64,000 nucleotides of DNA from Sphingomonas oligoaromativorans (GTDB lineage Bacteria > Pseudomonadota > Alphaproteobacteria > Sphingomonadales > Sphingomonadaceae), in NCBI RefSeq assembly GCF_011762195.1, contig NZ_JAASQK010000006.1:1-64000 (forward strand), read 5' to 3'. Positions 46,840 through 55,355 of the stretch are shown piece after piece. The notes below the pieces were generated by a model, which was not told the origin of the DNA, ran no database searches, and saw only the letters and a list, made by a program, of their open reading frames with translations. How positions within the stretch are numbered: position 1 is the first letter of the stretch; every line of letters begins with the position of its first letter. A program made the position numbers and the translations under genes.

Positions 46840-46987
46840 GTATCTCCTGAAGCGGCTCAAGCGCGGCCTCCCGGCCGGCCACCACGCATCCCCTCGCCAT
46901 GGGGCGTGCTGGCCGGACGAGCGGCTCTGCCTCTATCGCATCACGGTCGCGAGGTTGCTGATCTGGGCGATGCGCCGCAGCGCCTAG
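46832..46987 (+). CDS. Small basic hypothetical ORF (51 residues)
   Basis: Starts 8 bp inside the preceding small ORF and runs to TAG 46985-46987. The product is Arg/Leu-rich with three Cys/His-containing patches (HHASPRHGACW, ERLCLYR) and ends RLLIWAMRRSA. GGAG lies about 9 nt upstream of its ATG. It looks like a small basic, possibly membrane-associated peptide; I do not recognise it. Low confidence as a gene. Confidence 0.35.
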   Translation: MAEYLLKRLKRGLPAGHHASPRHGACWPDERLCLYRITVARLLIWAMRRSA

Positions 46988-47002
46988 GCCGCGCGCTCGC
47001 GA

Positions 47003-48313
47003 TCAGGCGGGCTGGGCGGCGGACGGCGGGGTGAGCGCCGCCTCGTCCTCCTCCTCGTTGAGCTGGCCGAGCTCCCCGCTGGCGCGCGCCTTCCGGCCGT
47101 AGACGATCTCGAACAGCGGCGACGTCATCAGAGTCGTCACGATCGCCATCACCACCAGCATCGAGAACAGCGCCGGCCCGATGACGCTCTTCTGAAGGCC
47201 GATGTTGATGATGATAAGCTCCATCAGCCCGCGCGCGTTCATCAGCGCGCCGAGCGCCATCGCCGTCGGATTGTCCTGCCCCGTGAGGCGGGCGGCGCCC
47301 CAGCAGGCGAGGCCCTTCGCCGCGACCGATCCGACGAGGATCACGGTGGCGATCGCGGCCAGGCTCCAGCTATTGACCATGGTGAGCTGGGTGTTCAGCC
47401 CCGAGAAGGTGAAGAACATCGGCACCAGCAGCCCGACGGTGAAAGGCTCGAGCTGCTTGCGCAGTTCGCGGGTCAGGAGCCCGCGCGGCATGGCGACGCC
47501 GAGCAGGAAGCCGCCGAACACCGAATGCAGGCCGGCGCCGTCCATCGCCCAGGCGCTCAGCATGAACAGCATCAGGACGATGGCGAGCAGCGGCGGCGTG
47601 ACCTTGCCCTCGCGCTCGGCCCGGCGGGCGAGCGGGGCGAGCAGCTTCGGCCCCAGCCCGAACATGAACAGCGCGAACAGCCCGCCGCCGGCCACCGCCT
47701 TCATGGCGACGCCGGGGCCGCCGCCGAAGCTCGCCAGCACGATCGCGAGCACCGTCCACGCACCAGCATCGTCGATCGCGCCGGCGGACAGCGACAGCGA
47801 GCCGAGCGGCGTTCTGGCCAGCCCGCGCTCCTGGATGATCCGCGCCAGCACGGGGAAGGCGGTGATCGAGATCGCGGCGCCCATGAACAGCATCGCCTGG
47901 GGCGGTGCGATGCCGTCGCCGAACAGATGCAGGTGGAGGAGCCACGGCGTGAGCGCGATCGCCACCAGGAAGGGGGCGATCATGCCGGACAGCGAGACGG
48001 CCACCGCGCTCCGGGCGTTCAGCCGGAAATGATCGGTGCGGAAGCCGAGGCCGACGAGGAACATGTACAGGCCGACGCCGAGCTGGGCGCAGACATAGAG
48101 CATCGGCCGCGTATCCCTGGGGAAGACCATCTCCTGCACGCCGGGCGCCAGCAGGCCGAACAGCGACGGCCCGAGGATCACGCCCGCGATCATCTCGCCC
48201 ATCACCTGCGGCTGATCGAACAGCCGCTTCATCGCCCAGCCCGTCGCGCGGCAGGCGGCGAGGATGACGAAGATCTGCATGAAGAAAGCGACGCTCAATT
48301 GAGCCAATGTCAT
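47003..48313 (-). CDS. CPA2-family cation/proton antiporter
   Basis: A 436-residue inner-membrane antiporter (Kef/NapA type) with about 12 TM segments. The re-entrant core is visible in MGEMIAGVILGPSLFG, GVGLYMFLVGLGFRTDHF, ISITAFPVLARIIQERGL and GAIDDAGAWTVLAIV, the last carrying the D-D/A-x-A ion-site region. A cytosolic acidic tail (GQLNEEEDEAALTPP) is short and no RCK/KTN domain follows, unlike KefB/C. ATG 48313 is chosen because GGGAG lies about 7 nt upstream. It would exchange Na+ or K+ for protons. A palindrome (48493-48508) lies 180 bp upstream. Confidence 0.9.
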   Translation of the reverse strand: MTLAQLSVAFFMQIFVILAACRATGWAMKRLFDQPQVMGEMIAGVILGPSLFGLLAPGVQEMVFPRDTRPMLYVCAQLGVGLYMFLVGLGFRTDHFRLNARSAVAVSLSGMIAPFLVAIALTPWLLHLHLFGDGIAPPQAMLFMGAAISITAFPVLARIIQERGLARTPLGSLSLSAGAIDDAGAWTVLAIVLASFGGGPGVAMKAVAGGGLFALFMFGLGPKLLAPLARRAEREGKVTPPLLAIVLMLFMLSAWAMDGAGLHSVFGGFLLGVAMPRGLLTRELRKQLEPFTVGLLVPMFFTFSGLNTQLTMVNSWSLAAIATVILVGSVAAKGLACWGAARLTGQDNPTAMALGALMNARGLMELIIINIGLQKSVIGPALFSMLVVMAIVTTLMTSPLFEIVYGRKARASGELGQLNEEEDEAALTPPSAAQPA

Positions 48314-48492
48314 GCCCCACTCCCGATATCGCCGCTTCCGGGACAGCGCTGACAATCGCTGTCGCAGCCGGGCGGATTTGTCGTCAGAGAGGCGGAGCCG
48401 ATGCGGCCCGGCAAGTCATTTCAGGCCGGGAAACCGCCCTGCCGGCACGATTTCCGGCCGGGGGCGCCGACCTGTTGCAGGGCGGGCACAAG

Positions 48493-48508
48493 GTAGGAAC
48501 GTGCCTAC
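48493..48508. promoter_or_regulatory. 16-bp palindrome GTAG-N8-CTAC, copy A
   Basis: GTAGGAACGTGCCTAC on the plus strand. On the minus strand it reads GTAGGCACGTTCCTAC, matching 14 of 16 bases of the site at 58544-58559, with two further flanking bases alike. It lies between the ornithine cyclodeaminase stop and the antiporter start, a plausible promoter position for the antiporter. Confidence 0.5.
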
Positions 48509-48523
48509 ATTTGCGAGCGCCGG

Positions 48524-49477
48524 TCAGCCCCCGGAATCGAGCCTCGACCGGCGGTGGAGATAGGCCGCGCTGGCGAGATCCTGCACGATCGAGCCGAGGG
48601 ATTTGTAGATCGTCACCTCCGCAGGATGGCGGCGGCCGGGTGCCGTGCCCGCGAACACCGCGCCGATCTCGGGCTGGACATGCGCCTCGTCGACGAGGCC
48701 GGCTTCCCTCGCCTTCAGATATTCCGCGCCCTGTGCCAGCACGCCCTCGCGATGATCCGGGAAGAAGCGGGCGCGCCGGACGAGCGCGCCGTCGATCTCC
48801 ACCGGCCCCGCGCGGCTCGATCCCACGAGGTTGATATGGGTGCCGTCCGCCACCTCGGCGCTGTGCAGGATGGGTTCGCTGGCGGCGGTGGTGGTGCAGA
48901 GGATGTCGGCATCGCGCGCGGCTTCGGCCGGGCTGGAGGCGATGTCGACGGGGAGCGCGGTCGCCTCCGCGATCCGTGCCGCGAGCGCGTGGGCCTTCTC
49001 CGGCGAGCGCCCCCACAGGACGATCCGGTCGAGCGTGCGGACGTGGCGGATCGCCAGCGCATGTTGCCATGCCTGCTCGCCGGTGCCGAGGATGGCGAGC
49101 CGGCGGGCGTCGGCGCGCGCGAGCGCGTCGGTCGCGGCGGCGGAGGCGCAGGCGGTGCGGATCGCCGTCACCTCGCCCGCGTCGATGACGCAGACCGGCG
49201 CGCCCGTCTCCCGGTCGAACAGCAGGATCGCGCCCTGATGCGAACGGCCGCGCGCTGCGGCGGACGGGAAGACGCTCACCAGCTTGGCGCCGAAGCCCGC
49301 GCCCTCCATCGCGCCCGGCATCACCCCGAAGGCGTCGCCGCTGCCCAGATCGATGATCCCGCGCAGCAATTGCCGCGTGCGCCCCTGCGACAGGGCGATC
49401 ATGGCATCGCGCATCAGCCCGATGCAGGCGCGCCGGTCGAGCCGGCGCGCGACCTCTTCCGCTCCGATGACGATCAT
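48524..49477 (-). CDS. Ornithine cyclodeaminase/mu-crystallin family protein
   Basis: A 317-residue NAD(P)-dependent enzyme. The N-terminal dimerisation/substrate domain has MRDAMIALSQGRTRQLLRG and GAKLVSVFPSAAARGRSHQG (with the Lys of the substrate site); the Rossmann half has LAILGTGEQAWQHALAIRHV (GTGEQA nucleotide loop) and DADILCTTTAASEPIL, with GTHINLVGSSRAG closing the site. Members reduce cyclic imines or deaminate ornithine, lysine or alanine; the substrate is not determined. The ATG overlaps the stop of a small ORF (ATGA) and is 4 nt behind the stop of a dipeptidase-like remnant. Confidence 0.92.
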   Translation of the reverse strand: MIVIGAEEVARRLDRRACIGLMRDAMIALSQGRTRQLLRGIIDLGSGDAFGVMPGAMEGAGFGAKLVSVFPSAAARGRSHQGAILLFDRETGAPVCVIDAGEVTAIRTACASAAATDALARADARRLAILGTGEQAWQHALAIRHVRTLDRIVLWGRSPEKAHALAARIAEATALPVDIASSPAEAARDADILCTTTAASEPILHSAEVADGTHINLVGSSRAGPVEIDGALVRRARFFPDHREGVLAQGAEYLKAREAGLVDEAHVQPEIGAVFAGTAPGRRHPAEVTIYKSLGSIVQDLASAAYLHRRSRLDSGG

Positions 49478-49701
49478 CCGTTCAGGCGCCCCATATGGTT
49501 TCGGCATAGCGCAGGAAGTTCTGCCCCATGATCTTCTCCACCCGGCGTGGCGCCATCCTCCGTCGCCGCCGCGACGGCGGCCCCCGCGAACGTCAGCCCC
49601 GATGCCCATAACGAGATGCCAGACAGCAGGCGAAGAACGCCCCTTCCCGATATCCTCACGATATTCTCCCGCACGATCCCCCATGCCTGTTTGATAGTCA
49701 T
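49474..49701 (-). CDS. Small ORF with a signal/TM segment, possible deletion-fusion product
   Basis: 75 residues: an N-terminal basic region, a hydrophobic segment (LLSGISLWASGLTFAGAAVAAA, which resembles a signal peptide ending AVAAA), and a tail that overlaps the dipeptidase-like remnant in a different frame. Its TGA overlaps the ATG of the ornithine cyclodeaminase. The simplest reading is the N-terminus of a secreted protein joined to a frameshifted leftover, with no independent function. Confidence 0.35.
   Translation of the reverse strand: MTIKQAWGIVRENIVRISGRGVLRLLSGISLWASGLTFAGAAVAAATEDGATPGGEDHGAELPALCRNHMGRLNG
49482..49556 (-). pseudogene. Remnant resembling the C-terminus of a membrane dipeptidase (peptidase M19)
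   Basis: Twenty-four codons ending VEKIMGQNFLRYAETIWGA then TGA. The KIMGxNFLR pattern is typical of the C-terminal tail of M19 dipeptidases, whose metal site and barrel are missing. It ends 4 nt before the ornithine cyclodeaminase ATG, as a real upstream operon partner would. Probably what is left after an internal deletion. Confidence 0.35.
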
Positions 49702-49876
49702 CCCGCACCGATCGCAAGAGGCGTGGAGAATCCGGGGGGCGTTCGGAGAATGGAGCCGGCCGTGCCGGATCATGAGCCCCGATGATCGAGACCTTGAGCC
49801 GGTCCTGCATTATGCACGACGTGCCGCGACGGGCTGGCCTCCGCCGAGCGGACCGGCTTAGCCATGTTCCGGTGCG

Positions 49877-50713
49877 ATGATGTTGGATAGCGTAACCCAT
49901 ATGGCGCCACGCCGTGACTCGTCGCCCCGTGAGGCGGCCGCTTCGCTTTCCCGGAACGGTTTCGCCGTCGTCGAGGATATCTTCTCCCGGGATGATCTGC
50001 GCGAGGCGGAAACGCTGCTGGATCAGTTGTTTCGCGAGTTCTCCGCCCTCCGGCAGGCCCGGCGACCCGGACAGCGCATCGTCGCGCGCGATATGGCGAC
50101 AGCCATGGGCGAGGGGATCGATCAGCCCGAAATCCTCTATGCCGCCTCGCTCAATCCCGAGCTGGAGCGAACCGCGCTGTTCCGCAAATGCACGGCGTTC
50201 GCGCAATCCATGACCGGATCGGTTACGCGCGCCTTCGATCATGCGATCGTGAAAAGCCCTTTCAACATGTCGGTCACCCCCTGGCATCAGGATGCCGCGC
50301 TCACCCGTTTCCGCCATCTTCCCCGGTTCTTGCGGGGGGAGCGGCTGCATTTCTGGATACCGCTTCAGGATGCCACGCCGAGCAACGGCTGCATGGAGTT
50401 CGTGGCGGGCAGCCATCGGCAGCCGCTGCTCAAGCACGAATCCTTCGTCCGGGCGCGCGGGGACGGCGGATGGGCCGCGAGCCCCGGACCGGACGCGCAG
50501 CGCGTCGCCTGCCCGGTGCGCGCCGGCGGGTTCACGATCCACACGCCGGGAACGCTCCATTATGCCGGCCGCAACGAGACGGCCGCGAGCCGCAAGGCGT
50601 GGATCATCCATTTCAGCCGCTTCGGCAGCATGGAAATCGCGCTCAAGCGCCTGTTGAGCCGGGTTCCCGCGCCCTTGCCGGGATTGGCGGTGCCTGATCG
50701 GCGTGGTTCCTGA
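49877..50713 (+). CDS. Phytanoyl-CoA dioxygenase family protein
   Basis: A 278-residue Fe(II)/2-oxoglutarate-type dioxygenase of the PhyH family. The facial triad is visible: His137 and Asp139 in WHQDAAL, distal His228 in HTPGTLHYAGRNET, with Arg239 placed to bind 2-oxoglutarate. Supporting segments are NGFAVVEDIFSRDDLREAE at the N-terminus and CMEFVAGSH mid-protein. The substrate is unknown; bacterial members hydroxylate amino acids, small acids or secondary metabolites. The start may be 49877, 49880 or 49901. It is divergent from the ornithine cyclodeaminase region. Confidence 0.9.
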   Translation: MMLDSVTHMAPRRDSSPREAAASLSRNGFAVVEDIFSRDDLREAETLLDQLFREFSALRQARRPGQRIVARDMATAMGEGIDQPEILYAASLNPELERTALFRKCTAFAQSMTGSVTRAFDHAIVKSPFNMSVTPWHQDAALTRFRHLPRFLRGERLHFWIPLQDATPSNGCMEFVAGSHRQPLLKHESFVRARGDGGWAASPGPDAQRVACPVRAGGFTIHTPGTLHYAGRNETAASRKAWIIHFSRFGSMEIALKRLLSRVPAPLPGLAVPDRRGS

Positions 50714-50726
50714 GATGTCCCTTTAA

Positions 50727-50750
50727 GGGGAGGGAAAAGCGAACCTCCCC
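50727..50750. terminator. Hairpin between convergent PhyH and FUSC genes
   Basis: GGGGAGG (50727) and CCTCCCC (ending 50750) enclose a 10-nt loop in the 43-bp convergent gap. On the minus strand TTAAAG follows, so it probably serves the FUSC gene. Confidence 0.5.
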
Positions 50751-50756
50751 AAGCCG

Positions 50757-51887
50757 TCAGGCGTCGAGCGAGCCCTGCCCGACGCCGGCACGGGCGTGCG
50801 GTTCGGGGCGGAGCAGGTGCCAGGCGAGCAGCACCGGCTCCAGCAGCGCCATGCCGATCAGGATGCCGGTCAGCCGGTTCCAGGCGGGGGCCGTCGCGGT
50901 GTGGAGATAGCTGTCCGGCACGAGCGTGACGAGGATCGCCAGCGTGAACTGCGTGCCGGTATAGGCGAGGCCGGTCTTCCCATTCTCGATATGGCGGCCG
51001 ATCAGCACGCCGATCGCGGTGCCGAGGAGCAGCATCGCCGGGCTGCCGTGCGCCACGATCACCATCGTCCCGGCGAGCATCGCCCCGGCGAGGCAGCCCG
51101 CCATGCGCTGAAGCAGGCGGTGGCTGACCGTCGCGAAGCTCGCGGCGCCCATGTTGGAGATGGGGACCAGCATCACCGCCATGACGGTGATCGCGCTCTG
51201 CGCCAGCTCCGGGATGCGCAGCCACGCCCAGAGCCACGGGATCAGCGCCAGGGTGAGCGCGGCCTGACCGGCATGGCGCGCGGCATTGGGGTGCCAGCCG
51301 CCGGCCATCTGCGGTGCCGGGCTCGGCCCCGCCGGCCAGCGCCGCCGCGCCGTGACCTGCGAGATCAGGTTGACGACCAGGCAAGCGACGGTGCCGGCCA
51401 CCACCTCCAGCAGCCGCGTCTCCACGAATTCGCCGACCATCCGGTCATGATGCTCGACGCTGTCGAGCAGGATCATCTCGAAGGTGAGGCCGACGAACAG
51501 CCACGCATAAGCGCGCCTGTGGGTCAGCGCACCATAGAGCGTGGTCCCGCCGATCAGGGCAGCCGCGATCGATGTCAGGATCGTCGAAGGCGCGACGATC
51601 GGCACCAGCAGCCATGCGACGCCCGCGCCCAGCCCCGTGCCGACGATGCGCAGCGCCCCGCGGACGACGCTCTCCGACAGCCGGCTGCGCATCACCATAT
51701 AGCCGGAGAAGGCCGCCCAGCTCACGTTCCGCGCGCCGATCAGATGCGCGAACAGGATCGCGAGCAGGACCGAGAGGATGCACTCCACCTCGTCCACCAG
51801 CCGCGGCCCCGGCGTCACGAGCGCGCGCATCCCGGCGGCGAGGCGGCGGACGGGGGGTGGCGCGGACGGCATCACAGATCCGGCCAT
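50757..51887 (-). CDS. FUSC-family (fusaric acid resistance/aromatic acid exporter) membrane protein
   Basis: A 376-residue inner-membrane protein with two repeats of TM bundles (about residues 30-170 and 205-355), the usual FUSC layout: VECILSVLLAILFAHLIGARNVSWAAFSGYMVM at the first repeat and ALTLALIPWLWAWLRIPELAQSAITVMAVMLVP at the second. Families of this kind export aromatic acids or related compounds. ATG 51887 is preferred; 51872 is possible. Divergent from the methyltransferase gene, so a shared regulatory region of about 175 bp lies between. Confidence 0.88.
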   Translation of the reverse strand: MAGSVMPSAPPPVRRLAAGMRALVTPGPRLVDEVECILSVLLAILFAHLIGARNVSWAAFSGYMVMRSRLSESVVRGALRIVGTGLGAGVAWLLVPIVAPSTILTSIAAALIGGTTLYGALTHRRAYAWLFVGLTFEMILLDSVEHHDRMVGEFVETRLLEVVAGTVACLVVNLISQVTARRRWPAGPSPAPQMAGGWHPNAARHAGQAALTLALIPWLWAWLRIPELAQSAITVMAVMLVPISNMGAASFATVSHRLLQRMAGCLAGAMLAGTMVIVAHGSPAMLLLGTAIGVLIGRHIENGKTGLAYTGTQFTLAILVTLVPDSYLHTATAPAWNRLTGILIGMALLEPVLLAWHLLRPEPHARAGVGQGSLDA

Positions 51888-52063
51888 AGGATGCTGCCGC
51901 GCGCCGGCCAATGACGAATGCGCGGGATGGGCGCCCGTCCACGAGCCTTGCGATGCGGCCCTTCGCCATCCGTCTTCGCGAGTTGCCCCTCGCGGATCGG
52001 GGCCGCGCTTGATAGGATGCGGCAGCGTATCTGGAGCCACCGAGTCCAGCGAAGGGGCGCGCC

Positions 52064-53125
52064 ATGGCCGCCGCACCGGACGATACGAAGCTGCACGCAT
52101 TTGTTGGCAAGATGCTCACCGACCTGGGGGGCGGGATGAGCGTCCCGACCGTCCGCATCGGGCTCCGGCTGGGGCTGTTCGACGCGCTCGAACGCGAGCC
52201 CGCGACGGCCGGAGAGCTCGCCGCGCGGGCGGGCGGACTGCATGAACGCTATGTCCGCGAATGGGCGCTGGCACAGGCCGCCAACGGCTATGTCGATTAT
52301 GATCCCGCCACCGACCGCTTCAGCCTCTCGCCCGAGCAGGCGATGGTGTTCACGGTGCGCGACAGCCCGGTCTTCCTCGCCGGCGCCTTCGATATCGTCG
52401 CGGCGATGATCGAGGCGGAGGGGAAGGTGGAGGAATGCTTTCGCCACGGCACGGGCGTGCGCTGGGGCGATCATGCCGGCTGCCTGTTCTGCGCGACCGG
52501 GGCCTTCTTCCGCCCCGGATATGTCAACAACATCGTCCAGAACTGGATACCCGCGCTGTCCGGCGTCGAGGCGAAGCTGCGCGGCGGCGCGCGGGTGGCG
52601 GACGTGGGCTGCGGCGTCGGCTTCTCGACGCTGCTGATGGCGGAGGCCTATCCCGAGAGCCGCTTCACCGGCTATGATTTCCACGAGCCTTCCATCGAGG
52701 AGGCGCGCCGCCACGCCGAGGCGCATGGCCTCGCCGATCGCGTCCGCTTCGAGGTCGCCAGGGCGAAGGAGATCGGCGAGGGCGATTTCGATCTCGTCAC
52801 CATGTACGACTGCCTGCACGACATGGGCGACCCGGCCGGGTGCGCGGCGCATATGCGCGACATCCTCGCCGAGGACGGAACGTGGATGATCGTCGAGCCC
52901 ATCGCCGGCGACACGCCGGGGCAGAATATGAACCCGGTCGGCCGGCTCTATTACAACGCCTCGACGATGATCTGCGTGCCGACCTCGCTCGATCAGGAGG
53001 TGGGCGCGGCGCTGGGCGCGCAGGCGGGCGAGGCGCGGCTCGGCGCGCTGATCCGCGAGGCCGGCTTCGCGCGCGTGCGGCGGGCCACCGAGGGGCCGTT
53101 CAACATGGTGCTGGAGGCGTGCTGA
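52064..53125 (+). CDS. Class I SAM-dependent methyltransferase with N-terminal winged-helix domain
   Basis: A 353-residue enzyme. An N-terminal helical/winged-helix dimerisation domain (about residues 1-95; LGLFDALEREPATAGELAARAGGLHERYVREWALAQ) precedes a Rossmann methyltransferase domain with motif I ADVGCGVGFSTLLMAEAYP and the acidic ribose-binding residue in GYDFHEPS, and the later motif LVTMYDCLHDMGDPAG. This layout matches the Rv2258c-like methyltransferase family of unknown substrate. AAGGGG lies before the ATG. Divergent from the FUSC exporter and convergent with the NTF2-like gene. Confidence 0.92.
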   Translation: MAAAPDDTKLHAFVGKMLTDLGGGMSVPTVRIGLRLGLFDALEREPATAGELAARAGGLHERYVREWALAQAANGYVDYDPATDRFSLSPEQAMVFTVRDSPVFLAGAFDIVAAMIEAEGKVEECFRHGTGVRWGDHAGCLFCATGAFFRPGYVNNIVQNWIPALSGVEAKLRGGARVADVGCGVGFSTLLMAEAYPESRFTGYDFHEPSIEEARRHAEAHGLADRVRFEVARAKEIGEGDFDLVTMYDCLHDMGDPAGCAAHMRDILAEDGTWMIVEPIAGDTPGQNMNPVGRLYYNASTMICVPTSLDQEVGAALGAQAGEARLGALIREAGFARVRRATEGPFNMVLEAC

Positions 53126-53132
53126 GCGGCCT

Positions 53133-53522
53133 TCAGGCGAGGGTGAGGTAGATTTCCGCCTCGATCACCCATTCGCCGCCGATCTCGCGCCACTTCGCGC
53201 TGTAGGTGCCCGACGCGAGCGACTTCCCGGTCGCGGCGACGACGCCCTGCCACTGGCCCTGCTCCAGCGCGATCGGCTCGACGGAGGAGACGAGGATGCT
53301 TTCCGGGGTGCGGGTGTAGACCGTGCGCCCGGCGGCGGCGAACTCGCGCTTCCAGGCGAGCAACTGCGCCTTGCGGCCGGAGAGGAGCGCGCTGTCCGTG
53401 CCCGCCACGAGCACGACGTTGGGCGCGAGCAGCGGGCCGATCGCGCTGAGGTCTCCTTCCGCCAGCGCGCGGTTGAAGGCGGCGCGGCGCAGGCGGATGG
53501 CGAGATCGGCGGGGGAGGCCAT
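53133..53522 (-). CDS. NTF2-like/DUF4440 domain protein
   Basis: A 129-residue cystatin-like/NTF2 fold protein: an N-terminal helix pair (AFNRALAEGDLSAIGPLLAPNVVLV), then a beta-sheet with RKAQLLAWKREF, GQWQGVVAATGK and YSAKWREIGGEWVIEAEIYLTLA, the usual DUF4440/SnoaL end. Such proteins can be isomerases, hydrolases or binding domains; no catalytic assignment is possible. Start ATG 53522 fits the domain. It is the last of four same-strand genes of the 53.1-56.1 kb block. Confidence 0.82.
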   Translation of the reverse strand: MASPADLAIRLRRAAFNRALAEGDLSAIGPLLAPNVVLVAGTDSALLSGRKAQLLAWKREFAAAGRTVYTRTPESILVSSVEPIALEQGQWQGVVAATGKSLASGTYSAKWREIGGEWVIEAEIYLTLA

Positions 53523-53593
53523 GGAAAGGCTTTCGGCAAGGGGATGTCCGCCGCCCCGATACCGCCCCGCGCGCGTCCGGTGAAGAGGCGCCG

Positions 53594-54166
53594 TCAGAGC
53601 GCGAGCGACGCGGCCAGCGCCCGGAACTTCGCCACGTCCTTGTCGAAGAAATAGAGCGCCGGCGCCTCGTAAGTCACCATGTAAAGCTCCCCGCCGATCA
53701 TCGCGCCGAAGCCCTCGCCCTTGCGCTCCACCTCGTCGTCGGCACGCGTGAGGCTGTAGGCGAAGTGGATGCCCTTGTGCCCCGCGACCAGCGCCGGCTC
53801 CTGCGCGCCGATCTGCATATGGTCCACCGCGAACTGGCTGCGATAGGTCGATTCCAGCAGCGCGGGGATGTCGGTGATGAGCATCGTCGTCGAGACATGG
53901 GGCAGCGGGGTCTGCCGCTTGTGGACCTCGCGCATCAGCGGCCGCCCCGATCCGATCGCCGCGTAGAAGGTCACCTTGTTGAGCTGGTCGCCGTCGATCG
54001 TCCAGACCTCGGTATGGCTGCCGTCGTTGCGGCGGAGCTTGTTCCATTCGGTGATCGGGGAGGCCGACAGCTTCGATCCCGCGATGGCGCCATGCGGGCC
54101 GGGCGAGACCAGCGTGTTGGCGAGCAGCACGGGGCTGAGCAGCGCAAGGGCGGCGACGGCTTTCAT
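53594..54166 (-). CDS. Secreted hypothetical protein
   Basis: A 190-residue protein with a signal peptide (AVAALALLSPVLLANT). The mature part is polar with beta-rich stretches (EVWTIDGDQLNKVTFYAAIGSG; GFGAMIGGELYMVTYEAP). Not recognised. ATG 54166 is preferred over GTG 54175 because GAGG precedes it at good spacing. It follows the M48 gene by 10 bp in the same unit. Confidence 0.75.
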   Translation of the reverse strand: MKAVAALALLSPVLLANTLVSPGPHGAIAGSKLSASPITEWNKLRRNDGSHTEVWTIDGDQLNKVTFYAAIGSGRPLMREVHKRQTPLPHVSTTMLITDIPALLESTYRSQFAVDHMQIGAQEPALVAGHKGIHFAYSLTRADDEVERKGEGFGAMIGGELYMVTYEAPALYFFDKDVAKFRALAASLAL

Positions 54167-54176
54167 CGGAAGCACC

Positions 54177-55355
54177 TCAATGGGCGATCAGGGCGGCGAT
54201 GGCGGGCGCGTCCGACGCGCCGGGCGATGCGGCGAGATAGGCGGAGAGCGCGGTGCGGCCCTCGTCGGTCTGTCCGTTGCGCAGCAAGGCGAGGCCGAGA
54301 TTGCGATCCAGCTCCGGCCCGGCATAGCCGGCGGCACGCGCATCGCGATAGAGGCCGCTCGCGACCTGGAGATCGCGCGGATGGCCGCGCAGCCGGAAGA
54401 GTTCCGCCCGTGCGTAGAGCAGCTCCGCGCTCCATCCGCCACCCGCCGAGGCGAGGCTGGAGAGGATATAGTCCGATCCGCCGAAATCGTTGATCTTCAC
54501 CTGCGCGGCGAGGAGCCGGGGCAGCAGCGGCGCGATCGCCCGGCGATAGGCCTCGGCCCGCGCATCGCCGCCGGCCGGCAGCTTGGCGGCCTCCCCGGCG
54601 AGAATGGTGGCGCGGTGGAGGTTGGTCGGGTGGGTGTCGAAGAAGCCGGAGGCATATTTCTGGCCGGGCCGCTGCCCATGGCCGACCGCGCGGGCATCCT
54701 CCTCGGCCATCACCGACTGCCACAGCGCGGGCGCCGAACCGGCCGGATAGCCCGAGGCGGAGAGATAGCGCAGGCCCAGCAGATCGGCCTCGGCCTCCTG
54801 CTCGCGATCGAAGCGGTAGAGCGAGCCTACGAGCGCCATCTGCGTGCCGCCGACCGGCGTATTGCTGATCCCGCCCAGCACGCCGAGCCAGGCCATCACG
54901 TCGGTCGTGCCGCGCCGCGCCTTGAAGCCGCGCAGGCCGTGGCGCAGCTCGAAATGCGCGAACTCATGGCCGATCACGGCGGCCAGCTCGCCTTCGTCAT
55001 GCACCCGGAGGAACAGCCCCGACCACACCTCCATCGCGCCATTGGGCATCATCGAGGCGTTGAAGGCGGGCACCTCCATCACATAGACGCGCACGCCCGC
55101 GCAGCGCTCCGGCCCCACCGTCCGGCACAGCACGGAGCGGACATAGGCCTCGATGCCGCCGTTGCGGATGCGCAGGGGGCTGTCGCGGAGCTGGCGCTCG
55201 CGCTCGTCGGCCTCCATCCACAGGCCGCGCTCGTCGACCGTCGTCGGCTCATAGGCGGCGGTATAGGGCGGCAGCACGGGGATGGGTTCGGAGAATGCGG
55301 GTCTCCCCGCGCAAACCCCAGCCAGCAGCGCGAGGCGAAAGAGCGCCCGCCTCAT
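54177..55355 (-). CDS. Exported M48-family zinc metalloprotease with C-terminal repeat region
   Basis: A 392-residue periplasmic protease with a signal peptide (LALLAGVCAGRPAFS). The zinc site His130-Glu131-x2-His134 (IGHEFAHFELRHG) and the downstream glutamate zinc ligand in REQEAEADLLGLRYLS are intact, as in BepA/YfgC-like M48 enzymes. The last about 130 residues are helical and TPR-like (LLYARAELFRLRG; ELDRNLGLALLRNG). BepA-type proteins process and help assemble outer-membrane proteins. The ATG overlaps the stop of the 248-residue secreted protein (ATGA). Confidence 0.93.
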   Translation of the reverse strand: MRRALFRLALLAGVCAGRPAFSEPIPVLPPYTAAYEPTTVDERGLWMEADERERQLRDSPLRIRNGGIEAYVRSVLCRTVGPERCAGVRVYVMEVPAFNASMMPNGAMEVWSGLFLRVHDEGELAAVIGHEFAHFELRHGLRGFKARRGTTDVMAWLGVLGGISNTPVGGTQMALVGSLYRFDREQEAEADLLGLRYLSASGYPAGSAPALWQSVMAEEDARAVGHGQRPGQKYASGFFDTHPTNLHRATILAGEAAKLPAGGDARAEAYRRAIAPLLPRLLAAQVKINDFGGSDYILSSLASAGGGWSAELLYARAELFRLRGHPRDLQVASGLYRDARAAGYAGPELDRNLGLALLRNGQTDEGRTALSAYLAASPGASDAPAIAALIAH

